Assembly: GCA_903822425.1 (NCBI GenBank)
Contig: CAIJOY010000040.1
Coordinates: 1 to 49,112 of the forward strand
DNA length: 49,112 bases
Direction of reading: 5' to 3'
Source of the DNA: an uncultured Actinomycetes bacterium
GTDB taxonomy: Bacteria > Actinomycetota > Actinomycetes > Nanopelagicales > Nanopelagicaceae
Notes under the pieces: generated by a model
The model's database searches: none
What the model saw: the letters and a program-made list of their open reading frames with translations, nothing else
What the model was told of the DNA's origin: nothing
Shown here: piece after piece, positions 25,733 to 34,493 of the stretch
How the letters are laid out: each line of letters starts with the position of its first letter
Numbering within the stretch: the first letter of the stretch is position 1
Program-made: the position numbers and the translations under genes

Positions 25733-28600
25733 AGTCTCGTAATCAGAGATCGGTGGGCACGCGCACACTAAGTTCCTATCCCCGTAAGCCCCATCTATAC
25801 GCCCTACCGTTGGCCAATATTTGCCCCTGCGCCCAATTAATTCATGTGCGTTAGATCCAGATGGGAAAGCTGCTTTTTCTCGGCTATATGAACGTTTCCA
25901 GCCGTCATTAGCCACTTGATCAGCCGTATGCGGGGCACCCCGTAGGGCTGAATCCTCCAAGGAGTACTCTCCCGCGATTATTTCTTGAATTTCTGCATAG
26001 ATGGCAATCATTGCCTCAATGAATCGATCCAATTCAACAATATCTTCACTCTCGGTCGGTTCCACCATAAGAGTTCCTGCCACTGGAAAGCTCATCGTAG
26101 GTGCATGGAAACCGTAATCCATCAAACGTTTGGCAATGTCATCCACAGTAACTCCAGATATTTTAGTAATTTCGCGCAGATCCAAAATACATTCATGTGC
26201 CACAAGTCCAGCCGATCCTGAATACAACACTGGATAAAATTTACGTAATTGATGGGCAATGTAATTTGCCGACAAAATTGCCACCTGCGTCGCATGAGTC
26301 AACCCAGATCCACCCATCAATCGGATGTACGCCCACGAAATAGGCAAAATACTGGCCGAACCAAATGGTGCAGCACTAATGGGACCTGGTCCGCTGGCAG
26401 GGCCTGCAGTTGGATCCAGCGGGTGATTAGGTAGGAATGGCGCAAGATGTGATCGACAGATAACTGGGCCGACTCCCGGTCCCCCGCCTCCATGTGGAAT
26501 ACAAAAAGTTTTATGCAAATTTAAATGTGATACATCTGCTCCAAACTTACCTGGGGCCGCAAGTCCTACCAGAGCGTTGAGATTGGCCCCATCTACATAC
26601 ACCTGTCCCCCAACATCGTGTACTAGTCCGCAAATTTGGGCGATCTCTGTCTCAAATACTCCATGGGTTGATGGATATGTCACCATTAAAGCAGCCACTT
26701 TTGTATCATGTGAAGAAATTTTGGATCGCAAATCATCCAAACTCACGTTTCCTTGCGCATCGCACTCAATCACGACAACCTTCATGCCCGCCATTACTGC
26801 GCTGGCTGCATTTGTTCCATGAGCACTAGATGGGATCAAACACACCGTGCGATCCAGATCGCCACGAGAATCATGATAATTACGGATCGCCAATAATCCA
26901 GCGAATTCACCTTGACTGCCAGCATTGGGTTGCAAAGAAACAGCATCGTAACCGGTGATGTGGATCAACCATTCTGAAAGTTCAGAAATAATTTTACGAG
27001 TTCCGGCGCTCTGGTCAATTGGCGCAAATGGATGAAGTGAAGAGAACTCCGGCCACGTGACTGCTTGCATTTCCGTAGCTGAATTAAGTTTCATGGTGCA
27101 AGAACCCAATGGAATCATTGAGCGATCCAATGCTAAATCGCGATCGGATAACGTGCGCAAATACCGCATCATTGACGTTTCAGATTGCTTGCTACTGAAA
27201 ATTGGGTGAGTCAAATATGCTGATGTACGTTCTTGTCCCCCAAGAGCGATGCCCTTCTTAGTGGTGATTTTTAGATCGAAAATACTCGCGATTGCTTCCA
27301 TGATCTCTGGAGATGTAGTTTCATCTAGAGAAACTCCCACATGAGTGGAATCTATGACCCGCAAATTCACATGTAACGAACGAGCCTTTGCATGAATCAG
27401 GTCCGAGTTTTGTACGGTGATCGTCAAGGTATCAAAATAACTCTTTTGAGAAATGACATATCCAGCGGTGGACAAGGATTGCGCAAGATCATGGGTTTGT
27501 TGATGGATTTTTTGCGCGATCAGGCGCAAACCTTTTGGACCATGCCACATGGCATAGAACGAACTCATAACTGCTAAGAGAACCTGTGCTGTGCAAATAT
27601 TGCTCGTTGCTTTATCTCTACGAATATGTTGTTCGCGGGTTTGTAGCGCTAATCGAAACCCTGGATTACCAGCAGTATCCACGCTTTGTCCGATCAAGCG
27701 ACCGGGCATGGCTCGCTCCAAACCTGTACGTACTGACATGAAACCCGCGTGTGGACCACCAAAACCCATAGGAACGCCAAAACGTTGAGCACTACCCACT
27801 GCAACATCTGCACCCCACTCCCCCGGCGGTGTAAGAAGCGTGAGTGCTAGAAGATCAGTGGCTACTATGAGTAAAGCGCCTTTATGGTGGACTACCTGCG
27901 CCAAAGCAGAGTAATCAGTTATTTCCCCCCAAGTATTGGGATATTGCACCAAAGCTGCAAATATTTCTTGATCTCCAATAGTACTTGCATCCGATGCATC
28001 AAAATGACGTACAGCAATACCTAACGGTTTAGCTCTCGTTTCCACAACTGCAATCGTTTGAGGGTGCACAGCTTTATCGATAAGAAAAACCGCTGCATCA
28101 TCACCTTTATGGCTCCTTCGTGCAAGAGTCATTGCTTCAGCTGCGGCAGTGCCCTCATCAAGCATTGAAGCATTGGCAACACTGAGCCCAGTCAATTCCG
28201 TAATCACCGTTTGGAAAGCAAAAAGCGCTTCCAATCGACCTTGCGAAATTTCTGGTTGATAAGGCGTATAAGCGGTGTACCACGCAGGATTTTCTAAAAC
28301 GTTACGTAAAATAACCGCAGGTGTATGTGTTCCGTAATAACCCGCACCAATTAAAGAAGTAAATTTGAGGTTTTCTTCGGCATATCCGCGCAATTCGGCG
28401 ATCACTTCTGGCTCACTCAATGGTGCAGGGATGACATCGTCAAGGCGATTCTTGAGCAATATATTTGCCGGTACAACTTTTGCTATAAATTCATCTAAGG
28501 AAGAAAATCCCAATTTTTCCAACATAAGATCTTCCTGGGCAGAGGTAGGACCTATGTGTCTCTTTTCGAAAGCCTCATACCGATCGTTCACTTGCGACAC
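25727..28600 (-). CDS. gcvP: Glycine dehydrogenase (decarboxylating), P-protein
   Basis: 957 residues, the fused form of the PLP enzyme of the glycine cleavage system, which decarboxylates glycine and passes the aminomethyl group to lipoylated GcvH. The PLP lysine is K697 in [22 protein letters not shown] at the N-terminus and SCTMKLNS in the middle are family signatures. Start is GTG at 28600 with GGGAA about 7 nt upstream. It follows a MerR gene after 50 bp. gcvH is 3 kb upstream in the same block; gcvT is not in the window. Confidence 0.95.
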   Translation of the reverse strand: MSQVNDRYEAFEKRHIGPTSAQEDLMLEKLGFSSLDEFIAKVVPANILLKNRLDDVIPAPLSEPEVIAELRGYAEENLKFTSLIGAGYYGTHTPAVILRNVLENPAWYTAYTPYQPEISQGRLEALFAFQTVITELTGLSVANASMLDEGTAAAEAMTLARRSHKGDDAAVFLIDKAVHPQTIAVVETRAKPLGIAVRHFDASDASTIGDQEIFAALVQYPNTWGEITDYSALAQVVHHKGALLIVATDLLALTLLTPPGEWGADVAVGSAQRFGVPMGFGGPHAGFMSVRTGLERAMPGRLIGQSVDTAGNPGFRLALQTREQHIRRDKATSNICTAQVLLAVMSSFYAMWHGPKGLRLIAQKIHQQTHDLAQSLSTAGYVISQKSYFDTLTITVQNSDLIHAKARSLHVNLRVIDSTHVGVSLDETTSPEIMEAIASIFDLKITTKKGIALGGQERTSAYLTHPIFSSKQSETSMMRYLRTLSDRDLALDRSMIPLGSCTMKLNSATEMQAVTWPEFSSLHPFAPIDQSAGTRKIISELSEWLIHITGYDAVSLQPNAGSQGEFAGLLAIRNYHDSRGDLDRTVCLIPSSAHGTNAASAVMAGMKVVVIECDAQGNVSLDDLRSKISSHDTKVAALMVTYPSTHGVFETEIAQICGLVHDVGGQVYVDGANLNALVGLAAPGKFGADVSHLNLHKTFCIPHGGGGPGVGPVICRSHLAPFLPNHPLDPTAGPASGPGPISAAPFGSASILPISWAYIRLMGGSGLTHATQVAILSANYIAHQLRKFYPVLYSGSAGLVAHECILDLREITKISGVTVDDIAKRLMDYGFHAPTMSFPVAGTLMVEPTESEDIVELDRFIEAMIAIYAEIQEIIAGEYSLEDSALRGAPHTADQVANDGWKRSYSREKAAFPSGSNAHELIGRRGKYWPTVGRIDGAYGDRNLVCACPPISDYETT

Positions 28601-28650
28601 GTTTGATTCCCGCCCCTTGTTCTTGCTTAAGGAGTGAAGGATAAGGTGTT

Positions 28651-29151
28651 TTAGGCGCCTTTGCGCTTTCGACGTTCTGCCAACTCATCGTTATCTTCGC
28701 CACCAATTACTTCACCATTGATCTCACCCTGTAATGTCGCCAAGGAGCCTTCCACTTCTGTCCACACTTTGCCCACCGCGATTCCAAATACTCCTTGCCC
28801 ACCAGCAAGCAAGTCAATGATCTCATCTGGGCTAGAGCACTCATAGATCGATGCTCCATCACTCATCAGCGTCATTCGTTCTAATTCAGTGACCCCGCGT
28901 CCGCGTAAATGAGCTACGGCAGTACGAATGTTCTGCAGAGAAACTCCGGCATCCAATAATCTTTTAACAATTTTCAAAACCAAGATGTCGCCGAAACCAT
29001 ACAACCGTTGCGAACCTGACCCCATTGCATTACGAATGCTTGGTTCAACTAAACCAGTGCGCGCCCAATAATCGAGTTGACGATAGGTTATTCCTGCGGC
29101 CGAGCACGCTGTAGCGCCGCGGTAGCCAATATTCTCGTACTCTTTTTCCAT
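28651..29151 (-). CDS. MerR-family transcriptional regulator upstream of gcvP
   Basis: About 166 residues. The winged helix is near the N-terminus: [26 protein letters not shown], then the wing with [25 protein letters not shown] dimerisation helix and a C-terminal domain with [18 protein letters not shown] follow. It matches the MerR regulator between the bifunctional nuclease and gcvP in mycobacteria (Rv1830-type). The start is uncertain: I took ATG 29151, but the frame stays open to 29232. The tail is rich in Glu, Arg and Lys. Target genes are unknown; gcvP is an obvious candidate from position. Confidence 0.87.
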   Translation of the reverse strand: MEKEYENIGYRGATACSAAGITYRQLDYWARTGLVEPSIRNAMGSGSQRLYGFGDILVLKIVKRLLDAGVSLQNIRTAVAHLRGRGVTELERMTLMSDGASIYECSSPDEIIDLLAGGQGVFGIAVGKVWTEVEGSLATLQGEINGEVIGGEDNDELAERRKRKGA

Positions 29152-29202
29152 CACGTGGGAACTCGCTTCTGGTCGGGGAGGTCTTAAGAGTAAATCGTGC
29201 AC

Positions 29203-29232
29203 AAAATAGAAGCAATGACCGACACGGTACAA
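29203..29232 (-). promoter_or_regulatory. Candidate promoter of the MerR-gcvP unit
   Basis: On the minus strand TTGTAC (29232-29227) and TATTTT (29208-29203) are 18 nt apart. A start near 29196 would give a 5' leader of about 45 nt before ATG 29151. The match is moderate and found by eye. Confidence 0.3.
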
Positions 29233-29246
29233 CCCTCAACTAGAGG

Positions 29247-29675
29247 TTAACGGTTACGCCTTCGCCCCCGCAGCACGTAAAAAAATGATGCACTCAAAGC
29301 GAAACCCATCACGCTGACCACAATCTTGCCCACGGCCAGTGCCCCAGGTGCCATAAGGCTCCAGAAACCTATCCCTAGGCAGATGAAGGCCATACCTGCC
29401 GCACTTTGGCGAAGCCCTCTTTCACCGACAAATGCAGCAACCAAAGGAGCCAAAAGAGCTGGGATGAAAAAGCTCAAACCTAAAGCGCGCAGTGACCACA
29501 GCAATTGAGAGGATGCCGCAGTGGAACTCGTCCCTAGAGTGGGGTTCATACCTAGAGTCGGGTTTAAACCCAGGATGGTCACACCTAGGTCAGGGCGAAC
29601 CAACAACGCCACACCTGTAGAAAAGAAGAAAACAGCTGCCAAACGTAGGATGAGAGCAGCTCTCTGGACCAACAT
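29247..29675 (-). CDS. Small hypothetical membrane protein with NPTLG repeat
   Basis: 142 residues with about four hydrophobic helices: residues 6-26, and then three more after residue 60. The C-terminus is basic (RGRRRNR). A short tandem repeat (GLNPTLGMNPTLG) lies in the first loop and corresponds to an 18-bp DNA repeat at 29533-29568. I do not recognise a family with confidence; it resembles DUF-type integral membrane proteins of actinobacteria. No Shine-Dalgarno is present, but TAACGT lies exactly 6 nt before the ATG, suggesting a leaderless mRNA. It is between the bifunctional nuclease and merR genes. Confidence 0.75.
   Translation of the reverse strand: MLVQRAALILRLAAVFFFSTGVALLVRPDLGVTILGLNPTLGMNPTLGTSSTAASSQLLWSLRALGLSFFIPALLAPLVAAFVGERGLRQSAAGMAFICLGIGFWSLMAPGALAVGKIVVSVMGFALSASFFYVLRGRRRNR
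29533..29568 (-). repeat. Imperfect 18-bp tandem repeat in a membrane protein gene
   Basis: Two adjacent 18-bp units both begin CCTAGAGT on the plus strand (29533 and 29551) and are in frame, adding six residues per copy to a periplasmic-loop-like segment. Confidence 0.65.
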
Positions 29676-29681
29676 GAGGCG

Positions 29682-29687
29682 ACGTTA
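29682..29687 (-). promoter_or_regulatory. Putative -10 element of a leaderless membrane protein mRNA
   Basis: On the minus strand TAACGT is followed by 6 nt and the ATG at 29675, with no ribosome-binding site. Confidence 0.35.
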
Positions 29688-29723
29688 TTGGTTGAAAGCA
29701 GAAACGTCTACGGTTTTTAGACT

Positions 29724-30224
29724 TTAACTCAAGAAATCTTCTGGATTAATCTGCTCTAAGAACTCTCGGAAACGAGCAACTTCTTCGTTAGCCGCCTCAG
29801 GAGTCTCTGCGTTGGAGGCCTCCGGCACTTCAATTCCAGCCTGATCTAAAAGCAGAGCAGAAGCAAAAATAGGACTCTGCGTACGAAGAGCGAGAGCGAT
29901 CGCATCGGATGGGCGCGCTGAAATGAGTAGATCAGCGGCTTCACTGGTGTGAATAGCCAATTGGGCATAAAAAACCCCTTCACGCAATTCAGTTATGTGC
30001 ACGGCCGTTAACGTTCCCGATAGCTGATCCAACAAATCTCGCATCAGATCGTGAGTAAGAGGCCGAGGCGGTTGAACTCCTTGTTGGGCAAATGCGATAG
30101 CCGTTGCTTCCACTGCGCCTACCCAGATTGGCAGGAATCGATTGCCAGTAGCTTCTTTCAAAAGAACGATCGGTTGATTGGATGGCATTTCTACGCGAAC
30201 GCCCACAACATCCATGGCAATCAT
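29724..30224 (-). CDS. Bifunctional nuclease domain protein (DUF151)
   Basis: 166 residues. RVEMPSNQPIVLLKEATGNRFLPIWVGAVEATAIAFA (one continuous region near the N-terminus) contains the family core, of which PIWVGAVEA is the clearest signature. ISARPSDAIALALR follows. These are hallmarks of PF02577. Plant members show RNase/DNase activity; the bacterial role is unclear. The C-terminus is an acidic tail rich in Glu and Ala. It is the Rv1829-type gene of the ftsR-garA block. No Shine-Dalgarno is visible; instead three 14-bp tandem repeats cover the region just upstream and include the chosen ATG. An ATG three codons later is also possible. Confidence 0.88.
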   Translation of the reverse strand: MIAMDVVGVRVEMPSNQPIVLLKEATGNRFLPIWVGAVEATAIAFAQQGVQPPRPLTHDLMRDLLDQLSGTLTAVHITELREGVFYAQLAIHTSEAADLLISARPSDAIALALRTQSPIFASALLLDQAGIEVPEASNAETPEAANEEVARFREFLEQINPEDFLS

Positions 30225-30259
30225 TTCTGGCCAATCATTTCAGGTCAATCATTTCAGGT
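30218..30259. repeat. Three tandem 14-bp repeats at the start of the bifunctional nuclease gene
   Basis: Units at 30218-30231, 30232-30245 and 30246-30259. The last two are identical (CAATCATTTCAGGT on the plus strand); the first differs at two positions (CAATCATTTCTGGC). Each unit contains ATGATTG on the minus strand, and the unit nearest the gene supplies its ATG. The array fills nearly all of the gap after the ftsR stop. Confidence 0.9.
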
Positions 30260-30267
30260 CAGGGCCT

Positions 30268-30981
30268 TTAACGTAGACGATGCAACCCGCCGCGAACCAA
30301 GGCTGCATGCAAACGAACTGATAAGGATGCGATCTCACGTTGCACCTCTTCGGCTCTAGCTTTGGATTCTGCACTTTTTTGACGAACGAGTGGAGTGATT
30401 ACTTGTTCAATTAAACCGATTTCGCGATCAGCCGCTGATTTAAAGGAACGCAGATGCCGAGGTTCAATTCCAAATCCTGCCATCTCGTTAACAGAGCGAG
30501 CGATTGAGAGTGCATCACCATCATAATGACGCCCTCTAGGTGCGATCAGTCCGTAGGCTTCAAGTTCTACAAGTTGGTCTTCGGTTAAACCACTGGATTT
30601 TAAAAGCTCATCTCGGGAAAGTCGTAAATCACTTACTTGCCCAAAGCTCGAAGGTGCTAATTCTCCATCGACAGTAGCTAAGCGAGGCGTAGGAGCTCCA
30701 CCGGCTTGTTGAGCAGGTTGCAATCCGCGATCCAGTGCGTCGAGATGTTCTTTGATAACACGCAATGGCAGGTATTGATCTCTTTGCGCCAGAAGTACAT
30801 AACGCAAACGTTCTAAATCTGAATTTGTAAACTTGCGATACCCGGACGGAGTGCGTTGAGGCTCGATCAAACCTTCCGATTCTAGAAAACGAATTTTAGA
30901 AATTGTGATGTCGCTGAAATCTCCGCGAAGTTTGCTCAACACCTCACCGATGCTCAGATATGCGCGAGCTGGAACGCTCAT
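30268..30981 (-). CDS. ftsR: MerR-like regulator FtsR
   Basis: 237 residues. The winged helix begins YLSIGEVLSKLRGDFSDITISKIRFLESEGLIEP and carries the TPSGYRKF wing. A linker rich in Ala, Pro and Gly leads to a second MerR-like half (LLKSSGLTEDQLVELEAYGLI) and a C-terminal coiled coil. The two-part layout is that of mycobacterial Rv1828 and of corynebacterial FtsR, which activates ftsZ. The ATG overlaps the FHA gene stop (ATGA), so it is translationally coupled to it. Confidence 0.87.
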   Translation of the reverse strand: MSVPARAYLSIGEVLSKLRGDFSDITISKIRFLESEGLIEPQRTPSGYRKFTNSDLERLRYVLLAQRDQYLPLRVIKEHLDALDRGLQPAQQAGGAPTPRLATVDGELAPSSFGQVSDLRLSRDELLKSSGLTEDQLVELEAYGLIAPRGRHYDGDALSIARSVNEMAGFGIEPRHLRSFKSAADREIGLIEQVITPLVRQKSAESKARAEEVQREIASLSVRLHAALVRGGLHRLR

Positions 30982-31427
30982 AACGATCCCCCGATGAAAG
31001 TCATATGAAATTTACCAATTTGAATTTCATCGCCCAACTTCAAAACCTCTTCGGATACTGAAACGTGATTGAGATAGGTACCGTTTAAACTACCGATGTC
31101 TTGAATTCGAAAAATTCCAGGCACTGATGAAACTACATTTGCATGCTTACGTGACACTGTTACATCATCTAGAAAAATAGTGTTTTCAGGTGCGCGACCA
31201 GCGCTGGCACCAGTAGCTGTTAACAGAAAACGAGAACCTTTTCCGGCACCTTTTTGAATGATCAGGAGTGCTTCACTGCCATCCAACGCTGCAACAGCAC
31301 TGCGTTCTTCATCTGATAATGAATCTAAAATTTCTGAGCGCAATACATCCGGCGTTGGTGTGACAACTCCACGAACCCCTAGATGTACGGTGGCGGTGAG
31401 GTCTAATTCTGGTCTTGCTGCCTGCAT
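30978..31427 (-). CDS. garA: FHA-domain protein, GarA/OdhI-like
   Basis: 149 residues from the ATG at 31427, supported by GGAGG 5 nt upstream. The C-terminal FHA domain has SAGRAPENTIFLDDVTVSRKHANV and IGSLNGTYLN, the full phosphothreonine-binding signature. GarA/OdhI binds 2-oxoglutarate dehydrogenase and glutamate dehydrogenase and is switched by phosphorylation of an N-terminal ETTSVF motif. That motif is not evident here; the nearest Thr-containing stretch is LTATVHL. Orthology rests on the neighbours gcvH and ftsR. The serine/threonine kinase is outside the window. Confidence 0.87.
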   Translation of the reverse strand: MQAARPELDLTATVHLGVRGVVTPTPDVLRSEILDSLSDEERSAVAALDGSEALLIIQKGAGKGSRFLLTATGASAGRAPENTIFLDDVTVSRKHANVVSSVPGIFRIQDIGSLNGTYLNHVSVSEEVLKLGDEIQIGKFHMTFIGGSL

Positions 31428-31486
31428 ATCCGCCTCCATTCTAAAGTTAAGGTTGAGCCTGACCCTATGGTGTGATGTAAAAACCG

Positions 31487-31867
31487 TCAAGCGGTCAGAG
31501 CCTGATACTCCTTGGCATCTAATAAAGTGTTGGGTTCTTGCACATTTTCCAATTCGAACATCCACCCTTGAGCGTAGGGCCAACTATTCACACTCTCTGG
31601 AGCTGTGCTAAGGCCAGAGTTGATAGCCACAACAACCCCGCTCACGGGGGCATAAATTTCAGAAACGCTTTTAGTGGATTCAACTTCTCCGCATACTTTT
31701 CCTGCCACGAGCTGATCTCCGATGTTGGGAAGTTGGACATAAACAATGTCTCCCAACGCGCTTTGAGCAAAATCCGTAATTCCTACTCGTACGCGACCGG
31801 TTGCTTGGATAGTTTCTACCCATTCATGTTCTTGGGTGTACCGCAAATTATCTGGGGCTAAGGACAT
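31487..31867 (-). CDS. gcvH: Glycine cleavage system H protein
   Basis: 126 residues, the lipoyl carrier of glycine cleavage. The lipoylated lysine is K66 in GEVESTKSVSEI. RYTQEHEWVE near the N-terminus and GITDFAQSALGDIVYVQLP are family signatures. The ATG at 31867 has GGAG 7 nt upstream; longer forms in the frame overlap pgsA. In mycobacteria DUF881 genes lie between pgsA and gcvH; here there are only 32 bp. Confidence 0.94.
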   Translation of the reverse strand: MSLAPDNLRYTQEHEWVETIQATGRVRVGITDFAQSALGDIVYVQLPNIGDQLVAGKVCGEVESTKSVSEIYAPVSGVVVAINSGLSTAPESVNSWPYAQGWMFELENVQEPNTLLDAKEYQALTA

Positions 31868-31899
31868 GAACTGCTCCAATCGAAGGTGAAGGTCGAACC

Positions 31900-32478
31900 T
31901 TACTTTGCCAAGCGGGTACTTTGCCAGCCAGAACGCAAATAGGTGAAGCCGGTACCCAGGTAGAGAACGATTCCCCACCATGTAAAGCTCCATCCAAGAA
32001 CGAAGCTCACCCGGCCGAGCACCGAATCATGAAGTGCGAGCAACAAGAAAGGAAAGGCGTACATTAAATTGAAGGTGGCCGCCTTGCCGGCAAAGGTCAC
32101 CGTCAGCGAAGGTAATTTCTTTAGATGCAAAATGAGAGATACAACGGCCAACAGGAGATCCCGAATCAGCAGCACGATGACAATCCATAACGGAAGGGCA
32201 TCACGCTTGACTAGAACAATCAATGTAGCCAGAATGTAAAGACGATCAATAGTTGGATCTGCGATTTCACCAAATCGTGAAGTTTGATTCCAGGCCCGAG
32301 CTAATTTTCCATCGAAATAATCACTGGCTCCACCTACCGCCAAAACACCGACAGCCCAAAAATCTGCTGAAGACATATCTGAGATCAGAGCGAAATAGAT
32401 AAAAACCGGGATACCTATCCCCCGAAGCGCGCTCAAAGCGTTAGGAAAGGTGTAAAGAGTTCTCCGAGCGCCTGTCAT
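31900..32478 (-). CDS. pgsA: CDP-alcohol phosphatidyltransferase (PgsA-like)
   Basis: 192 residues with about five membrane helices. The active-site pattern is complete: DG-x2-AR-x8-G-x3-D-x3-D in DGKLARAWNQTSRFG followed by EIADPTIDRL. The family transfers an alcohol such as glycerol-3-phosphate to CDP-diacylglycerol; in this synteny block mycobacteria carry pgsA2. The substrate cannot be fixed from sequence. It starts 2 bp after the cmk-der stop, so translation is coupled. Confidence 0.88.
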   Translation of the reverse strand: MTGARRTLYTFPNALSALRGIGIPVFIYFALISDMSSADFWAVGVLAVGGASDYFDGKLARAWNQTSRFGEIADPTIDRLYILATLIVLVKRDALPLWIVIVLLIRDLLLAVVSLILHLKKLPSLTVTFAGKAATFNLMYAFPFLLLALHDSVLGRVSFVLGWSFTWWGIVLYLGTGFTYLRSGWQSTRLAK

Positions 32479-32480
32479 GT

Positions 32481-34451
32481 CTAATCGCGCTCGCGAACTC
32501 GCACTGCTACTTGTACAGGGGTGCCCGGAAATCCGAATTCTTCACGTAAACGACGTTCAATAAAGCGACGGTATGAACTTTCTAGAAAGCCAGTCGTGAA
32601 AATGACAAAACGAGGGGGCGATATTCCTGCTTGTGTGGCGTAAAGGATCTTCGGCTGCTTTCCGCCACGTACCGGTGGTGGAGTCGCGGCGATGAGCGTT
32701 CCCAAAAAAGAATTCAATTTACTTGTTGGCACACGCCTTTCCCAGCTAGCAATTGCCGTACGCAACGCTGGAGCTAGGCGATCTCGGTGCCACCCCGTTT
32801 TTGCCGCCAAATTTACTCGCTGTGCCCATTCCACTTGATCCAGATGACGATCGATTTCGCGATCCAACATGATTTGGCGGTCTTCATCTACTAAATCCCA
32901 TTTGTTCATCACAATGATAAGGGCTTTTCCTGCCTCTTCAACCATCGTAATGATTCTCAAATCTTGTTCAGATATAGGTCCAGAAGCATCCAGCACTACG
33001 ACAGCAACTTCAGCTCTTTCCAATGCAACTTGCGTGCGCAAGGTTGCGTAGTAGTCAGTCCCACTTTGTTGGTTAGCTCTCTTTCGAATACCGGCAGTGT
33101 CGATAAATCTCCAGGTCGACCCTCCCAAATCAATAAGTTCGTCAACTGGATCACGTGTAGTTCCGGCTACATCATCAACGAGTGATCGACTTTGCCCTGC
33201 CAAAATATTCAGCAAACTAGATTTTCCGACATTTGGACGGCCGATAAGTGCTACACGGCGGTAACCGTCTTGTATTTGCGCACCACCAACTTCTGGAAGC
33301 ACGGAGGTGATGCGATCAAGCAAATCACCGCTACCTCGACCATGTAAAGCAGAAACAAAATGTGGTTCACCCAATCCCAAATTCCATAACGTGTGCGCTT
33401 GAGTTTCTTCGGTTTCGCCGTCCACTTTGTTAGCAACCAAAATAATTGGCTTTTTCATCTTCCGAAGTTGTTGGACCAAAACGTCATCTTCATCTAGAGC
33501 CCCAACTTGGGAATCAACAACAAAAAGTAAAACGTCGGCTTCTTGCATGGCCAATTCTGCGCTTAAACTTACGCCGATCGAAATACCATCTGGTTTAGAT
33601 TCCCAACCCCCTGTATCCATCACCATAAAATCGTGACCATTCCATACACATTCATAAGTGACGCGATCGCGCGTAACCCCTGGAGTGTCTTCAACGATTG
33701 CTTCCCGCCTACCTAAAAATCTATTAATCAAAGTCGATTTTCCTACGTTGGGTCGCCCCAAAATAGCAACAATTGGTAGACCTAATAAGCGACGCTCTTT
33801 GAGTAATTCCCAGATACGTTCAGAGGTTTCCTCGAGATTTAATTCCGTTGAATCAATTTCTATTGCGTCTTTGGCCATCGCAAGCGGTGAAGTTTTTCGA
33901 GTGGAATCCACTACATCACGTGCCTCAAGTGATTGTGCTACGCCTTCCACATGCGATTGGTTCTCTCCATCATGGAGTTCGCGATCACGTCGAAGTGCAC
34001 GCGCAGATAAATCAGCTGTGAGAAAGATCTTCAGCGCTGCATCTGGCGCGACCACCGTGCCAATATCTCGTCCTTCAACCACAATTCCACGACGGGCATG
34101 TGCGATGATCTTTTGTTGCAACGTGACTAACACCGCTCTGACTTCTGGATGTGCACTCACTTCACTGACACGATCAGTGACTTGCTCAGAGCGAATGTCA
34201 CGAGTGATATCTACTCCCCCAGCAAGGATTTTCGGATCTGCTGGATCAGCGTTAAAACTCAAGGGTGAACTCTTAAGAGCTGCAATCAATTCTTTGGGAG
34301 TTGCAATCTTTTCTGTAATTGCTAACCATGCAACTGCGCGGTACAAAGCGCCGGTGTCTAGATAACTCCAACCCGCACGTGTTGCGATGGACCGCGAAGT
34401 GCTGGATTTACCTGCTCCACTTGGGCCATCAATTGCTACAACTATGCCCAT
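32481..34451 (-). CDS. cmk-der: Fused cytidylate kinase / GTPase Der
   Basis: 656 residues. Residues 1 to about 220 are cytidylate kinase, which phosphorylates CMP and dCMP: P-loop GPSGAGKSS at 9-17, [10 protein letters not shown], and [11 protein letters not shown]. The rest is Der (EngA), a double GTPase of 50S assembly. Its two G1 motifs GRPNVGKS start at G232 and G404, with DTPG and DTAG G3 motifs and NKVD/NKWD G4 motifs, then a C-terminal KH-like domain. Separate adjacent genes occur in mycobacteria; the fusion is known in other actinobacteria. The joining segment is short ([16 protein letters not shown]) with no stop or frameshift. Confidence 0.94.
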   Translation of the reverse strand: MGIVVAIDGPSGAGKSSTSRSIATRAGWSYLDTGALYRAVAWLAITEKIATPKELIAALKSSPLSFNADPADPKILAGGVDITRDIRSEQVTDRVSEVSAHPEVRAVLVTLQQKIIAHARRGIVVEGRDIGTVVAPDAALKIFLTADLSARALRRDRELHDGENQSHVEGVAQSLEARDVVDSTRKTSPLAMAKDAIEIDSTELNLEETSERIWELLKERRLLGLPIVAILGRPNVGKSTLINRFLGRREAIVEDTPGVTRDRVTYECVWNGHDFMVMDTGGWESKPDGISIGVSLSAELAMQEADVLLFVVDSQVGALDEDDVLVQQLRKMKKPIILVANKVDGETEETQAHTLWNLGLGEPHFVSALHGRGSGDLLDRITSVLPEVGGAQIQDGYRRVALIGRPNVGKSSLLNILAGQSRSLVDDVAGTTRDPVDELIDLGGSTWRFIDTAGIRKRANQQSGTDYYATLRTQVALERAEVAVVVLDASGPISEQDLRIITMVEEAGKALIIVMNKWDLVDEDRQIMLDREIDRHLDQVEWAQRVNLAAKTGWHRDRLAPALRTAIASWERRVPTSKLNSFLGTLIAATPPPVRGGKQPKILYATQAGISPPRFVIFTTGFLESSYRRFIERRLREEFGFPGTPVQVAVRVRERD

Positions 34452-34493
34452 AGTGCGCAGTCTAGTCGTATAGGCAGGAGCTGTTATCTGCGC

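Noticed and set aside
28601-28650. Glycine riboswitch upstream of gcvP
   Set aside because: The gap is only 50 bp and lacks the aptamer core; it is simply the space after the merR stop.
33658-34365. Plus-strand open frame of 235 codons opposite cmk-der
   Set aside because: It lies wholly inside a confident minus-strand gene, is extremely Ser/Arg/Thr-rich as expected of an antisense shadow, and shows no domain.
33981-34451. Frameshift or assembly join at the Cmk-Der boundary
   Set aside because: The frame is continuous through the boundary and both domains are full length; the fusion is known in actinobacteria.
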